Source: Nilaparvata lugens (taxonomy: Eukaryota; Arthropoda; Insecta; Hemiptera; Delphacidae). Taken from it: a stretch of DNA of 64,000 nucleotides. The stretch covers positions 16,935,099-16,999,098 of the forward strand of contig NC_052506.1 in NCBI RefSeq assembly GCF_014356525.2, in the 5' to 3' direction. How positions within the stretch are numbered: position 1 is the stretch's first letter; every line of letters begins with the position of its first letter. Below, one piece after another: positions 13,002 through 25,200 of this stretch. The notes under the pieces were generated by a model, which was not told where the DNA came from, made no database searches, and saw only the letters and a program-made list of their open reading frames with translations. The position numbers were made by a program, and so were the translations under genes.

Positions 13002-13487
13002 ATGATTCGTCTACCGGTCTTCAAAAAGCTAGGAAGGCAAATGCAAGGAAGACTGTCTACAAGGGCAACCACTTGCCTCGTTATGAATACAAAATACAGA
13101 ACAAGTAGGTTCTATCAACTTTATATACATGATTGTATAGTTCGTGTGAGTAGATCTGCGTCTGAGCTATGCTATAAAAAAATGATACAATTTCAAGATT
13201 TAATTAACTTATTTGTAGCTAGAATGGGCCTACGTCGAAAATATATTAGAACAGTCAAGGTTGTAGAAGCTAATTATCATGAAAAACGACTGTTCAGTCT
13301 TCAGTTCAGGCTGTTTTATAACGGATCTCTACAGAGAGTTAATTATTGTAGTTCTTATAATTTCAGAGAAGAAGTAGGTTTCTCAGTAGCTTTTATTCTG
13401 TGTGCACCTATTTCTAGTGAGAAAAATAATTTGTTGTCAATGCTTAAGAATTTCAGCACTCTAAATAATATATATTTGTTCACTTGA
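13002..13487 (+). CDS. Hypothetical ORF, 161 aa
   Basis: The frame is open from 12930 without a stop, and its first ATG is at 13002. 161 codons is long for chance in DNA this AT-rich. The predicted protein is basic in its first half (KKLGRQMQGRLSTRAT, MGLRRKYIRTVKVV), with aromatic-rich segments and no signal peptide or repeated motif. I recognise no domain. It could be a genuine orphan exon, a decayed transposon frame or chance; there is no clear upstream promoter, and the region after the stop (13488-13760) has no recognisable repeat. Confidence 0.25.
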   Translation: MIRLPVFKKLGRQMQGRLSTRATTCLVMNTKYRTSRFYQLYIHDCIVRVSRSASELCYKKMIQFQDLINLFVARMGLRRKYIRTVKVVEANYHEKRLFSLQFRLFYNGSLQRVNYCSSYNFREEVGFSVAFILCAPISSEKNNLLSMLKNFSTLNNIYLFT

Positions 13488-15884
13488 ATAATCCAGGAAC
13501 ACGTGAACCAACGTAACACGTTCAATAGTCATATAGCTCACCCATGTAGACCGAAGATCATGAGAGGCTGAATCAGACCGAATCATCTCTATAGGCCTAC
13601 ATTATCTCAAGAAAAGGTACATGGGCTCTCTGAGGATCGTCTATCTCCATATTTTCCAGAGAATCTACTTCATGCACCTTTCTTCCAGCACCCTGCCTTC
13701 TAGAATCGAGTACCGCAGTGCCCTCAACATTTCGTCAATTTTGCGACCTAGTGGTGAAATGTAGTAGCCTACTTCTAAGCTGATTTAATATTTCTGTTGA
13801 ACCTTTTACAATCTGGCAAGCCTTGAAACCTTTTACAAGTACGGAATATTTAGAAAACTATAAACCTCGACTGCATAATCTTCTCTGATTGAGAAAATAC
13901 AGTGTGAATAATTTATAGATCCCAGTCTCTAAATTGCTAGTTTATAAATCGACAATTTGTATGGTATTCATTGGCAAGAATAGATTCCTGTACAATACCA
14001 TTTTAGTAATGGCTCAGTAATTCCCTATACGAACTGAATGATACAATTTTCGAACTAAATTCATGATTAATAACTCGGGTAGATTCTTTTACATGTTTAG
14101 AAACCGGCACATTCATTCTTATTCATGAAGATGATATCAAGCGGGTCGGATGTAGCAAGCAGCCAGCATTCGTACGGTAGTCGTTGGCTCAGCAATTATT
14201 TATGAATTCATTATTTTCAAGTGGATTTCACCTTGTCAAGAATCAACTGAAAAATTGGTTAGACTGGAAACCCCTGCAGAAAATGTCAGAGATAGCTCTT
14301 TTGGTCTAGGTGTGCATACAGTAATTCAATTTGTGTTCATTTCGACCCAATTTATTAAAAATACAAATGAACCTACTCATCTAGGACCGCTAATCCTCGT
14401 TTTGGTGCAAAACGAATGAGGTTTTGTTCAATATGACGTTAACAGTGATTGTTCATTAGTTTTGCTAAAGTATATTAATATAAAAGGGTTAATTTGAAAC
14501 TTTCTTGGAGTGACTCGGTTGAGGAATCCAACTGCAATTTCGATCTCAAAAAAGCTTCACTCTATCTTATAATCTGGATTAGCATTATGCTCAAAACGAC
14601 AGAGCTTCGAACCAATCCAGATTCGAGATTTGTAAATTCAGCTTAGTTACAGTACACGGCGTTAGGGTATGCAAAATGCTGAACAGAAGCTAAACCATGC
14701 CTTCACGATCCCAACAGTAGACTTCTAATATTGGGAGTAGGGTACATATTGAAACTCGAATACGAGTCTTCAAGTGTCATTCAATAATTCACCTATATAG
14801 AGTAAAAGTATATTCACATTCAGCTATTAAGCTACTTGGTTCAGAATAATATTCGTGCTCAGCATCTGGAATTTGATTGCTTCCCAATTTATATTCAAAA
14901 TGCAAAACACTTCAAAGGGACAGACAAAATTTATATTTTTATACGGTCTAACACATCATTCCAGTCTATTCTATTTGGGGGGGGGGGTCCCAAAAAAGGT
15001 CTGCAGTGTTTAAAATGAGTACTGACTAAATTTTTTGGTTTTCAAAGTACCGTACCCAATTTTCTCGGTATTTGTTATTTTTTGGTATTTGGATTTAAAA
15101 TTCAAGGAGGGGGGCTTAAAAGCTTGATTATTATTAATTTCAGGAGAAAGTGCGTCCTTGGGCTTATGGGGGGGAGGTACCCATGAATTCTTCTTTATAA
15201 TCTTCAATAATTCTAAACAAAACAAAAACTGTTACAAAAACTCTCACAGATGATATCAAGATATTGATTCAAACTAATTTTGATGACTGATGAGATTAAG
15301 ATATAATGATTTTTCAACAATTAAATATTATTAAATTGAAGATTTTAGCTTGGGAGTAGAACAAAAATAATTTGGAAACGGTTGTCTCTCGTTGACATCT
15401 ATTAGATAAGTTGAGATTCACGCGTCTACTACACTTGTAATGCCGACTTCTCTAAATATTATTTAAAACCTGCTTTCCGGTGGTTCGGAACTCGCCTAAA
15501 GCTATAGGACCGCTCTATCATCATTCATCCTTCTCATTACCCACCCACAAGCCTGGAGGTCATGTGAGCATCATCCTCAGCAAAACAAAAACGATGCTAT
15601 TTGAAGGTGAGGAAAATATTATCAAGATTAAGATTTCGTATAGTCTCTCAGTATAAATAAAGCCCTAACATCAAATCGCACTTTGATTAGGTTTGAACTA
15701 TTGAATGCTATATCTTCAACTTTGTTTCTGACTTACGGAAACGTAAGTTTCACTTTTTCAAATTTGAGACTTACGGTACTAATAAAATTAGAAGATAATA
15801 ATGAAATGAACTCATTGAATCTTGGAAATCTATTTTGGATTTTGAAGAATCTATCCTGCATCCCATGAAAAATCATAAAATATT
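13488..15884. other. No gene recognised; G-run patches and repeat C copy
   Basis: No exon could be supported. 14977-14987 is an 11-base G run, echoed by shorter G runs near 15105 and 15169, so the 14.97-15.18 kb interval may be a degraded element with G-rich ends. About 15466-15600 is a second copy of dispersed repeat C. 14565-14625 contains an imperfect palindrome around AATCTGGATT / AATCCAGATT. Confidence 0.45.
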
Positions 15885-16215
15885 TTACAGATGGAAATTA
15901 CTGAGATATTGCAATTTTATTAAAATGCTAATGAATTAATTATTATTAAACGAAGATCCAAATTAAATGCTGTAATTCACTCCGAAGACTTCTGCTACTG
16001 CAAATATTGACAACAGGGTAAACAGCTAGATGGAAATTCGATGAGCGCTACTATTAAACAATTATAAAAATGATATGGGATAATTTTTGAATAGTAGCGC
16101 TTATCGAATTTCTATCTAGCTGTTTACCCTGTTGTGAATAATTGCAGTAGCAGAAGTCTTCGGGGTGAATTACATAATTTAATTTGGATCTTCGTTTGAT
16201 AATAATAAATAAAAT
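15885..16215. mobile_element. Foldback MITE, copy 1
   Basis: Two arms of more than 100 bp are inverted copies of each other: the left arm carries GAAGACTTCTGCTACTGCAA then GTAAACAGCTAGATGGAAAT, and the right arm carries their reverse complements (TAGCTGTTTACCCTGTTG, AGTAGCAGAAGTCTTCGG), separated by a short AT spacer at about 16050-16080. The outer left flank (ACAGATGGAAATTACTGAGA) matches the outer right flank of the copy at 18755-19092, showing that the two were inserted in opposite orientation. Non-coding. Confidence 0.75.
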
Positions 16216-16534
16216 ATTTTCTCAAAATTGAAAGAAATCTCCAATTTACTCACTAATTTGAATAATTCAACTCACAAAATGAAAATAAATTCAACATGGG
16301 ATGTTAATATTTCCTATTCCACAATAGACTTTGCTGCAGTATTTTTTAATATTATTATTTTATTGAAGTCTTGTCAGATTCTCTATCAGAATAGAATACA
16401 TTTTCATTGTATTGAGAAATTAAAAAGAATATACATAAGCATATAATCTAATTTAACAAACATAAGTATGATTTTACAAATAATATCTTTATTTTAGTTG
16501 TATGAAAGATAGTTGCAGGCACCTGTTCTGGTAC

Positions 16535-16855
16535 TTACCGAATCTGCGTTGTGTTGTTGATGATCAAACGCCAAGCGAGACACTGAAGGAGCAGGCAGCA
16601 ACAGATTCACCTGCAACACCAAGAGTAGAGTTGGTCTTCGCCTTCCTCCTTGCAGCTTGCTTACCTTCCCGATTCCCGGACAACCGATTTTCCCCTCCCG
16701 TTGTCCGTCCCCTCACCAGAGGGAAGGGGCAACTCGCAACTCTTCGTCGGGGACTCGACCTCGTATTTCTCACTTCTCAGTCTACGATTCTCGTCTTCCT
16801 TTGTAAACAGACTTCGATCTATAAACGTATATACTGTGAATTATTGTAAACTAGT
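16535..16855 (-). promoter_or_regulatory. Possible distal promoter and 5' exons, minus strand
   Basis: This is a GC- and CpG-richer island in AT-rich DNA. Read on the minus strand it contains two exon-like segments: one ending CGGGAAG/GTAAGC near 16665, and one bounded by acceptor TTGGTGTTGCAG (near 16605) and donor ATTCG/GTAAGT (near 16540). No long conserved reading frame is apparent, as expected of 5' untranslated exons. The nearest minus-strand coding exon downstream (6053) begins two bases after an acceptor and so needs such an upstream exon. The link is inferred only from orientation and order. Confidence 0.35.
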
Positions 16856-16881
16856 TCTAGAAGTATAATCATTCAAAATTA

Positions 16882-17733
16882 GTTGACCGAGCAAAGTGAG
16901 GTCTAAGATTCAAGTCGACGGTTTTGCATTTATCTTTATGTTTATATGTTTATATTTTTGTTTATATTTATGTTCCGCATTTACAGCGAAACACAGCAAT
17001 AGATTTTCATGAAATTTGACAGGCATGTCAAATGTTTTTGAATTTCGCGTCGACGTATACATACGGTTTTTTGAAATTTTGCATTTCAAGGATAATATAA
17101 AAGGAAAAAGGAGCCTCCTTCATACGCCAATATTACCGTAAAAATCAGACTATAGAATTATTCATCATAAATCAGCTGTCTAGTTGACTATAATACTACC
17201 TGTTCAAAAACATCGAACATCTTGAAAATGTATCTTTCCATCAACAGTTGTTTACTAACATTGTCTTTCCATAAGCTGAGGCCATGATTCTAGTTTGGAG
17301 TTTGTAGTTTGGAGTTATTGATAGAAAACATTTTTTTAAATTTTTCTTTTTTAATCTGATTATTAAAATTGCAACAAATATTATTGAAAAGCAATTGATT
17401 TCTAAAATCATGAAAAGTGAGAAATGAAGTTTGTAGGAAATCAGCATTACGGTAGTTTATTTTGTTAATTTCAAAACACCGATTTTTCGATAACACAGAA
17501 TTTTCTCTGATGGGTTGATTGGATTGGCGTATCGACGGCAGCCAGACCTGATAACAGCGCTCACACTCACATTCCGGGACGACACGTCACGGTACGATAG
17601 GACAGAAAGCTCTATGCTTATTTTTTCTAGACATTTTAAGTTGATAAATTATTTATTAATTTTTGAGAAAACATAACAACAGGTCAATGTAACTTACTGA
17701 GCGCTAGGTCTACTGTTCACAGAACTACTAGTA
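16882..17733 (-). mobile_element. Dispersed repeat B, copy 2
   Basis: It is the reverse complement of the element at 4351-5027: it begins TTGACCGAGCAAAGTGAGGT and ends CTGTTCACAGAACTACTAGT. About 175 bp longer than the first copy, it carries extra sequence around 17190-17690, including a block TACTACCTGTTCAAAAACAT that is also seen near 61565. Confidence 0.55.
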
Positions 17734-18127
17734 GAATCACGTCATCAGTTTATTGTGTGTGGAATATCAAAAGGTCTTTTCGCCAGCATAAGCATTTTGT
17801 ATTCACATTGGAAAATAAGTCGAATATTCTATTCTATTTGAATATTCGTTAAAGGCTTGATGCTTAATACTTATTTCTATCAAAATTTCAATATAGGTAC
17901 CAGAACAGATATTTCAAATAAGGCGTTTCTATTGCGAATGATACTTACATAAGCATTTTGCTGTGCGTTGGTAATGGAAACTGGAAATGCGAATTGATGA
18001 TCAAACGTCCATGCCCTCGGCGAGATTGGAACTCACTAACCAGGTGGTGCTGCAGACCAAAGTTTGTAAGATCCTTACCACTTTTATGGTCCTACCCGGC
18101 TGGCAAATGGTTGAGAATACGGAACTT

Positions 18128-18403
18128 CTATTGAATTTCGTTTCTTCTTCTTCTTCTTCGATGGTGCTGCAGCCCAAATCGAGCACTGGCCTCCTCAATA
18201 CTGCGCCTCCATCCATCACGATCTCTTGCCTTCATTCTCCAATTCCTGATGCGAAGAATTTCTGCTGCGTCCTTTGAGATGCCATCCACCCATCTCAGTC
18301 TTGGCTTTCCCACCGGTCTCTTGCCTCCTGGTTGTCCCATATATATTTTTCTGGGAGACCGAATGTCTGGCATCCGCTGCACATGCCCTGCGGTCCAGTT
18401 CAC
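18128..18403 (-). pseudogene. C-terminal tail of a LINE reverse transcriptase
   Basis: The minus-strand frame reads AGHVQRMPD, then RRPVGKPRLRW-like (GKRPVGKPRLRWVDGI), NWRMKARDRDGW and RRSIEEA. These short blocks (GHVxRM, G.RPVGRPR.RW.D, A.DR..W) are the hallmark C-terminal end of RTE/jockey-type non-LTR reverse transcriptases. No polymerase core is present upstream, so the copy is 5'-truncated. The frame runs into a TTC microsatellite (about 18138-18160) that adds a spurious Arg run. Confidence 0.65.
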
Positions 18404-18754
18404 CTGCCCTTAAGCGGTTCAGTCTGATATATACAGACAGGGGTGGTTCTTAATAGTTTTCTTTCTGTTCAATGGGGTCGAATTTCAAAAACTGGTAATT
18501 TGAATATTGAGTCAAACATGTGAACTTATAAACCATACGCCTATGTTCTAACAACCCCATTTAATGATTCTTGTCGTTCTGAAATTCTATGAGGAATGAC
18601 ATCACATATATGTGATGGTATAGAATATTCTAAATTACTTCGACTATATAAGGGCAAATAATGTCAAACAACGTGTCTCACTATGGTGACATCTACTATA
18701 CATTTCAAATTGCCAGAATTAGTTGAATCACTCCAAACTGTCAGAGTTTTTACT

Positions 18755-19092
18755 TTAATAATTATTATTGAATGAGAATCCAAATTAAATACTTTAATTC
18801 ACACCGAAGACTTCTGCTACTGCAAATATTGACAACACGGTAAACAGCTAGATGGAAATTCGATGAGCGCTATTATTCAAAAATTATTTGTCATTCCCGA
18901 GCTGACAAATAATTTTTGAATAGTAGTGCTCATCGAATTTCCATCTAGCTGTTTACCCGGTTGTCAATATTTGCAGTAGCAGAAGTCTTCGGGGTGAATT
19001 ACAGCATTTAATTTGGATTTTCGTTTAATAATAATTATTAATTCATTAGCATTTGAATAAATTCAATATCTCAGTAATTTCCATCTGTCGTT
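18755..19092. mobile_element. Foldback MITE, copy 2 (inverted relative to copy 1)
   Basis: It has the same arms as 15885-16215: GAAGACTTCTGCTACTGCAA / GTAAACAGCTAGATGGAAAT on the left and their inverted copies on the right, with a short palindromic loop (ACAAATAATTTTTGAATAGT) around 18900. Compared with copy 1, the loop differs and the arms differ at a few bases. The pair lies about 2.9 kb apart. Confidence 0.75.
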
Positions 19093-19383
19093 TTTTCTTT
19101 GTTAGTTGAATGAGAAACATTAATGTTATTTATAGATAATGCTGCCAGTTTGAAGTGAATCTCTGTATAATGTTTCATATTCTTCAAGCGAGGTAATTTT
19201 CCATTCTTAATGGACAAAACGTCGCTTGAAAATGGAAAATCCATTTGAGTCATACTGGGTGTGTATGGATCAGATTCAGCTTGAAACTTTTATCTCGCAA
19301 ATTACACCTTCCGAGTGCTCGGCCGAGATTGAGAACTTCCTATACAATCGAAAAAATAGAACATGGTCTATTTAATCAATAAT

Positions 19384-20014
19384 ATCGGGGACCGAGCTTC
19401 GCTCTGAAGTACAAAAGCATAAAAAATGTATTACGAAAGAAGAAATTATAATAACATTCATACAGAAATGTTCTATCTAATCACAGTAGTAAATTGAGAT
19501 TAATTCCCAGAGAAATGCAAAAACTCACCCCCCACAAAGGCTCAGTTGCACAAAAGCCGGTAAAATATTAATCCTGATTAACTTCACGTGAACGAAATCA
19601 GAGAAGACCATTTCAAAAAGATGGATCTACTAGAATTAAACAGGATTGAAAATAACCCGGCTTTTTTGCAACCGGCACTAAGTACCTGATTGAATGATTA
19701 CAAAAGATCAACAGCTGAGTCATAATTTTGACACAGTCCCACACACATGAACTCGCTCACTCACTTCAATCACCAACAGACGATGAAATAGTTATTATCA
19801 GCTGTTTTTCCAAGGATGAATAATAATTATCCTTTTAATGTCCTTCAGCGAGTTTTCACAGGGATGAGATCTAGTGCAATCGAATCTTTATTTTATAAAC
19901 CTACTATGTTCTGAATTTCGTGAGAATCGTTAGAGCCGTTTTCGAGATCCTGTGAAATACAAACATTTAACATTCAAACATATAAACAGAAGTTGCTCGT
20001 TTAATAGTATAGGA
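19384..20014 (-). mobile_element. Helitron-like dispersed repeat A, copy 2
   Basis: Reverse complement of the elements at 2952 and 33845. It begins with TCGGGGACCGAGCTTCGCTC, passes through the CCGGTT..CCGGC inverted motif pair (19557-19675) and ends GAAGTTGCTCGTTTAATAGT then AGGA. Read on the minus strand the 5' end is TCCTATACTATTAAACGAGC, the clearest TC start of the three copies. Confidence 0.6.
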
Positions 20015-20180
20015 TAATATAAGGGTTCTATAGAAAATTGACTGACTCTTCACTGTTGAAAGATCACTGAAAAATGTCTCCGAGATTTTCTCTGCTGACG
20101 ACTCGTTAATATGGGCGGCTTCTGCCTGATAGAGCATCGCTAGCTATCAGTCCCCATTCTTGAAACTATTTTTCAGATTC

Positions 20181-20309
20181 AGGGACTGGCCACACAGATA
20201 TCGATTTGCGATTCCATGGGTACTATTTATTTAGATCGCATATCTCAGTGATATAGATATAGCAATTAAACTATAGGATCGCAGATCGCTCTCTGTGTGG
20301 CCGGACCCT
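20181..20309. mobile_element. Short 129-bp MITE
   Basis: The 32-bp ends are inverted repeats with a few mismatches (left AGGGACTGGCCACACAGAT, right reading TGTGTGGCCGGACCCT). It directly abuts the next element, so one probably inserted at the end of the other. Non-coding. Confidence 0.6.
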
Positions 20310-20310
20310 A

Positions 20311-20700
20311 TAGTGAGGTCCACGTGATAATGGCAGTGGAGAAAGATAGTAGAATAACGTTGCCGATCTTCTGTCTTGTCAATGCTTTGAATGACAGTAG
20401 CTGATACTGGTTTATTGATGTAATATCAACTGTTTATTATCGTTTAAAATTATCAATAATATTTTATTAAGCAAAATATTATATTTTTTAATAACTTTGA
20501 TAATGAAAATGAAGTTTCATAATTACGATGAAAAATTCTGTTAATTAATTATTAATTTCAATTTGTTAAAAGACGATCTGGCAACAGAGCAAAGCGAGAA
20601 AGAGATAGCGCTATCTAGAGACAGCGCTTTGTTGTATGATAGACAAGGATAGCAATACCATTGCTAATCAAACACTGTCATTATAACATGGACCTCACTA
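20311..20700. mobile_element. TA-flanked MITE D, copy 1
   Basis: Terminal inverted repeats TAGTGAGGTCCACGT and ATGGACCTCACTA are flanked by TA on both sides (20309-20310, 20701-20702), the mark of Tc1/mariner-type insertion. The subterminal parts also pair (ATAATGGCAGTG / CACTGTCATTAT). A second, more diverged copy is at 41248-41562. Non-coding. Confidence 0.7.
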
Positions 20701-20702
20701 TA

Positions 20703-22165
20703 GGCCTAGGGGTCTTTGAAGGCAACAACATTAGGTGGTGATGTGAGGTGAACTTTCAGTGGGTATTATTCTCCCATGTTTTTCTTCACTATCACTGTAA
20801 TGATGCTGAATTATTATAAAACTCATGATACTCTTCATTATAACCAGGGTCGGATTAGGTATTTTTGGTTCATATAGACGCACTAGGCAGATTTGTGGTG
20901 TAGATTTAAAAAATGTTCAAGCTTCTCCAAAGGCGGATCTTGTAACACAATACGAGAATTGTTCCAGAATTAAGTTACATTATTTTTTATAACCTCTAGT
21001 ACATAACAGGAAATGGCTGAAATTCCCAGGGAACCTTCTTTCAGGTTTCGAACAACGAAGCGGCCGTCCATCCACGTCACGTGACCCCAAACACTGTCGA
21101 AGATGTCCGTAGACACCAACCGTAGCTTGACAAAATTCATTAGCAACACTCTCCAAATATAGAAATTAATCATACTATTTGGTGGATTTCAGTCGCACTT
21201 TTTCCTTTCCGTTGAAAAACGGATGACACTATACTCCGTACAAAACTACTTCAGACCTAAAAGAATTTGTGGCGCAGAGGAATGGTGGGAGATCAGCCCT
21301 TTACAGTGATGGATAGAGTCATAGGAAGAAGCGCAGTTGCCAATTTGTCGATTAGATTTAGTCGACTGAGCGCTTCCAGAGAGGATACATCCGTAAGCGT
21401 GTCATGAGCGCTTGAATACTCACTGGAAATTAGAGAACGCTGGCCGGTTCAAAACGGTAACATAGCCGCCGTTGTATCCCTGCCGCTGTTTGCCTTCTCT
21501 GCTGCGCATGTTCATCCCAAGTAAGAATTAATTTTGTACAGAGTATAATAGGCCTACATATTTTTCAATCGGCGGTAGAAGTGAGTGGTGCTTCATATTG
21601 GATTGCTTGTAACAAATTAATGAATCAGGGTAGCCGCAAGAAAATTTTTCAGCATTAAGACGAAATCTGGAAGAAAGTTGCTTGAAAATTTCAACCATGT
21701 ACAGCCAAAAATTTTCCTGCCATGAATGTAAGGTTATAATAATTAGTGTAACTCAATTCTGGAACAATCCTCGTACCAGCCATTCATGAATCAACATTCT
21801 CCTTCAGTCATCCAGTCAACTGTAGGCTATAGCTTGGTTACCTAATGTAATTTTAAAGGATTCAATCCAGAGTTGAACCTTGCGCACACCAGTACATGTG
21901 GGACAATTTTCAAGCTATGGCTGAATGATTACAATATTGTTCCGCGTCTTGCAAGGTTCATCCCGCATCGGTGTGTGCAAGGCTTTGATTCAATTCTATC
22001 ATTGAGCCTAGAATAAGTAAATGTGAACTATTTTTCTCAAGCGTGACTTATGTAATGGCCTTTATGGAATTCTCAATTTTTATTAATTCATTCTATTTAT
22101 TGATAATTATCACTCATGAAAGTTGCTCATGTTTTTATTCCTGTCCTGTTCTTAATACAGCCTGT
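20703..22165. other. No gene recognised
   Basis: No exon could be supported. The minus-strand frame at 20970-21173 contains a plausible-looking stretch (VSTDIFDSVWGHVTWMDGRF) but no recognised domain and no convincing splice sites. 21420-21500 is GC-richer than its surroundings without an evident gene. Confidence 0.4.
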
Positions 22166-22266
22166 ATATAGGACATTTATTAAATCGAATAGACTAGACC
22201 ATTGAACCTATGAATTTAATGTTCTATTAGATATTAATAAGTGTCCTAGAAACTGAACCTGGGCCC
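22166..22266. repeat. Small palindromic element E, copy 1
   Basis: The two halves are imperfect inverted repeats (GGACATTTATTAAATCGAAT against TTAGATATTAATAAGTGTCC). The same arrangement occurs at 60566-60656, where the ends are TCTAGGACTCTTATTACATC and AATAAGTGTCCTAGAAA. About 100 bp, non-coding. Confidence 0.5.
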
Positions 22267-25200
22267 ATGGCTTCTTTATGAGTACGGAAACCTTTTCATC
22301 AGTTTGCTTCTAATAATATAGTCTATTCTTATTACAGTATACAAAAACTTTGTTTCCATTTATTACTGATTTGTCACTACAAATTACAATGTTATTTCTG
22401 ATTTCGCATATTGATCCTCCTTTTTCATCCTTGCATATGTCTACGAGATGAATCAGAGCTTCGGATACTAGATGTATTGAAAAACTAGGAGACCAGGCTG
22501 AGACACCTAGTTACCAAGTGCCCGAGCCGCTCTTTGATATTAGTATCCTCATTGCGTTCATTGCACTATAGTGACACAAGATTTTGGCGCTCTACATAGC
22601 AAGCGTATTTGAATTTGTGTAGCTAGAATTTTTTCAACTGCAACAAGAATGGTATACAGATTACGAACTATAAAGTAAAGAATAACAAGTCACATTACAT
22701 CTACGCATTTTCATTTTTTATTTCGTAAACTTACAAGGTATAATCTATTAGACTACGAATAAAGAAAATATTATTTAAAATGTTCCTTCCACAATTTCAA
22801 GATTTAAAATCGATAAAACTATTAGTGAATACATATTAAACTCTATGATACGGTACTGCTATTTTTAAAATTTACATCAAACATAAGTAGGTATTACACA
22901 TAGATGAAGAGTAAGTTATAAGCTTATATTTTCAAACAGATTGTAAATTATTGAGCAGGACATACGGGTGGGATATCGTTTAATTCAAAACAAAACTATT
23001 CTCAAGAATTTAAATTCTATCAATGAGCTTTCTACACAAGACTTGGAAGAGGTTTTTCTTAGTCTACAATTATTGTAAAAAAGTCAGGTACCACTTACAC
23101 TAAAAACAGTTTCCAAGTCTTCAATGTAATTTGGGCTAATTCCTCTTTTAGAACAAAATATTCTTCAAATTTCGATGAATATTTTGAAAGCAAAAACTAC
23201 ATTTTTTAAATTTCAAGCCTCATTCAGAATAATTCAACGTTGATCTGTTGCAAATTCTATGACATCGACATCAGATTGAATTGAATAAATTGGCAGCCTA
23301 ATCAGGCGAGTGGAAATGGATGATCATAATTTCCAAATCGAAAAAAGCTGAACAACTTGAAATCACTTCCTTACATTGATTCATTTATTCAATGATTAGT
23401 AGAAGTACTTATCATTTTTTGTGGGTTGAATAACATGAAAGTATTTTATTAAGAAGAAGAAAAATAAAGGAAAACTAAATTGTAAGAATTGAAACTCTTT
23501 TCCTACAACCTACATAGCTAACTTAGTTAAAATGTTACTAGATGAATTCATATTGAATTGATAAAAAAATATTATAATACTGAACAGTGTATAATGATCG
23601 AAATCTAGTACAGATCTTTGTTCAAGTTATTCATAAATTGTCAGTGCTCGGTGCTTTCGTGTGTTAATATATCAAAAACGTATCTGTCACTTATTACTTA
23701 TTAGAAATCCTTTATCAATCATTTAACTTTATAGACCACTTACGTAATCGAACATATTAATATTATGAATTGTGGTTTTAAAAATAGTATAGAAACATAT
23801 ACTTGAGTGCCTTATACTGAAATAATATAATATGAATAATCTCATTGGATAAAATTATACATACATATATTTATAAATCTTAAAAATTATTTTTATTCAT
23901 ACATCAAGCTTCATAGTTTCGGAAAATTAAATTCCAAAAGAGTTAGATTCAAGAAGAGGAAAGACAACGTTATGACGCATTTATCAATGCTCTCTAGTTG
24001 CTAATGGAATTTCTAGCATCAAGAAAAGCTTACATCACTTACTAATCATAACTATTACAATAGTCACATTGACAGTGGTGTATCAATTTACTGGTTGAGA
24101 AACGATTGCTGAGCTATCCATAGCTTATCAGCAACCACTAATTTAAATTAATACATTGATTTTGTCAGATTAAAATAGGAATAATGCATACCACCATTTT
24201 ACCACGTATATTAAATTTAAACATTACTTACGGAAATTATTATTAACAAACTATAAATGAAAACAACATATTAACACAAAGTACCGGAAAAATTGTAAGA
24301 GAAGTACCGTAGACCATTTTCCAAAATAATATTGAATGAATAAAATCTTTATATACAATCGAAGTCAAAACACAATCATAGCTAAAGAATTTATCAAATC
24401 AAGGAGATAAGTACCTTAAACAATTTAATTGAATAATATAAATGACGAATAGGAGTCTCAAGGGCACATAATCCGATATAATTACATTAGTTTTCCAAAG
24501 AAACACACATAGAAAATGAACAAAAAAAATCCTGTCTACTACGGTTGCATGAACCTGAACGACAATGAATTTTCATTATTATAATTAATTTACAATGAGA
24601 AACTGATAGCATATTTTATGCCATTCTAGCTTGCACCGGGGATAATTCGCACAAATACATAAATATTTGAACAAAACAAAAAATATTTTTACTAAAACTA
24701 TAATCATGAAATGAATCTAATTTTCAGAGGATATATTTTAGTGAATAGTGGTTTTAGTTATTAAACATACAGTTTTGGGAGCGCCAATCAAAAATAAGAG
24801 TGAGGTAGTAGGAGGATGAGACCATTGGGTTTATCAGTACCATTTCATCATCGAAAACATCATAGATAGCACAAAAATCAAATTTGTTTGGAGTCTTGAA
24901 ATTTGAAATTGGTTAGATATTTTTAAGACAAGAGAATTCTGCGGAAATATTTTCAACCCATTACATGGGTGAACTGATTGGAAAGAGGGTGATTCAATTA
25001 AAATCATGTAGTTTGAATTCTTCCAACAAAATTTTTTACATCAAACTGATAGTTAACAACAAACTTCAATTAATTCGCGACAATGTAAAACGCGTTCGAC
25101 AGCATCGGACGTATTGGATAAATTTATTTAAATTGGACGAATGACATTTTCCTTGTGTTTCATTTCCTTGACATTTTTATTTTATTTGCAATACAAATAT

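Noticed and set aside
16502..16868. Plus-strand 115-aa and overlapping ORFs
   Set aside because: Composition of a GC-rich island keeps several frames open on both strands; the minus-strand splice-like signals are the better explanation.
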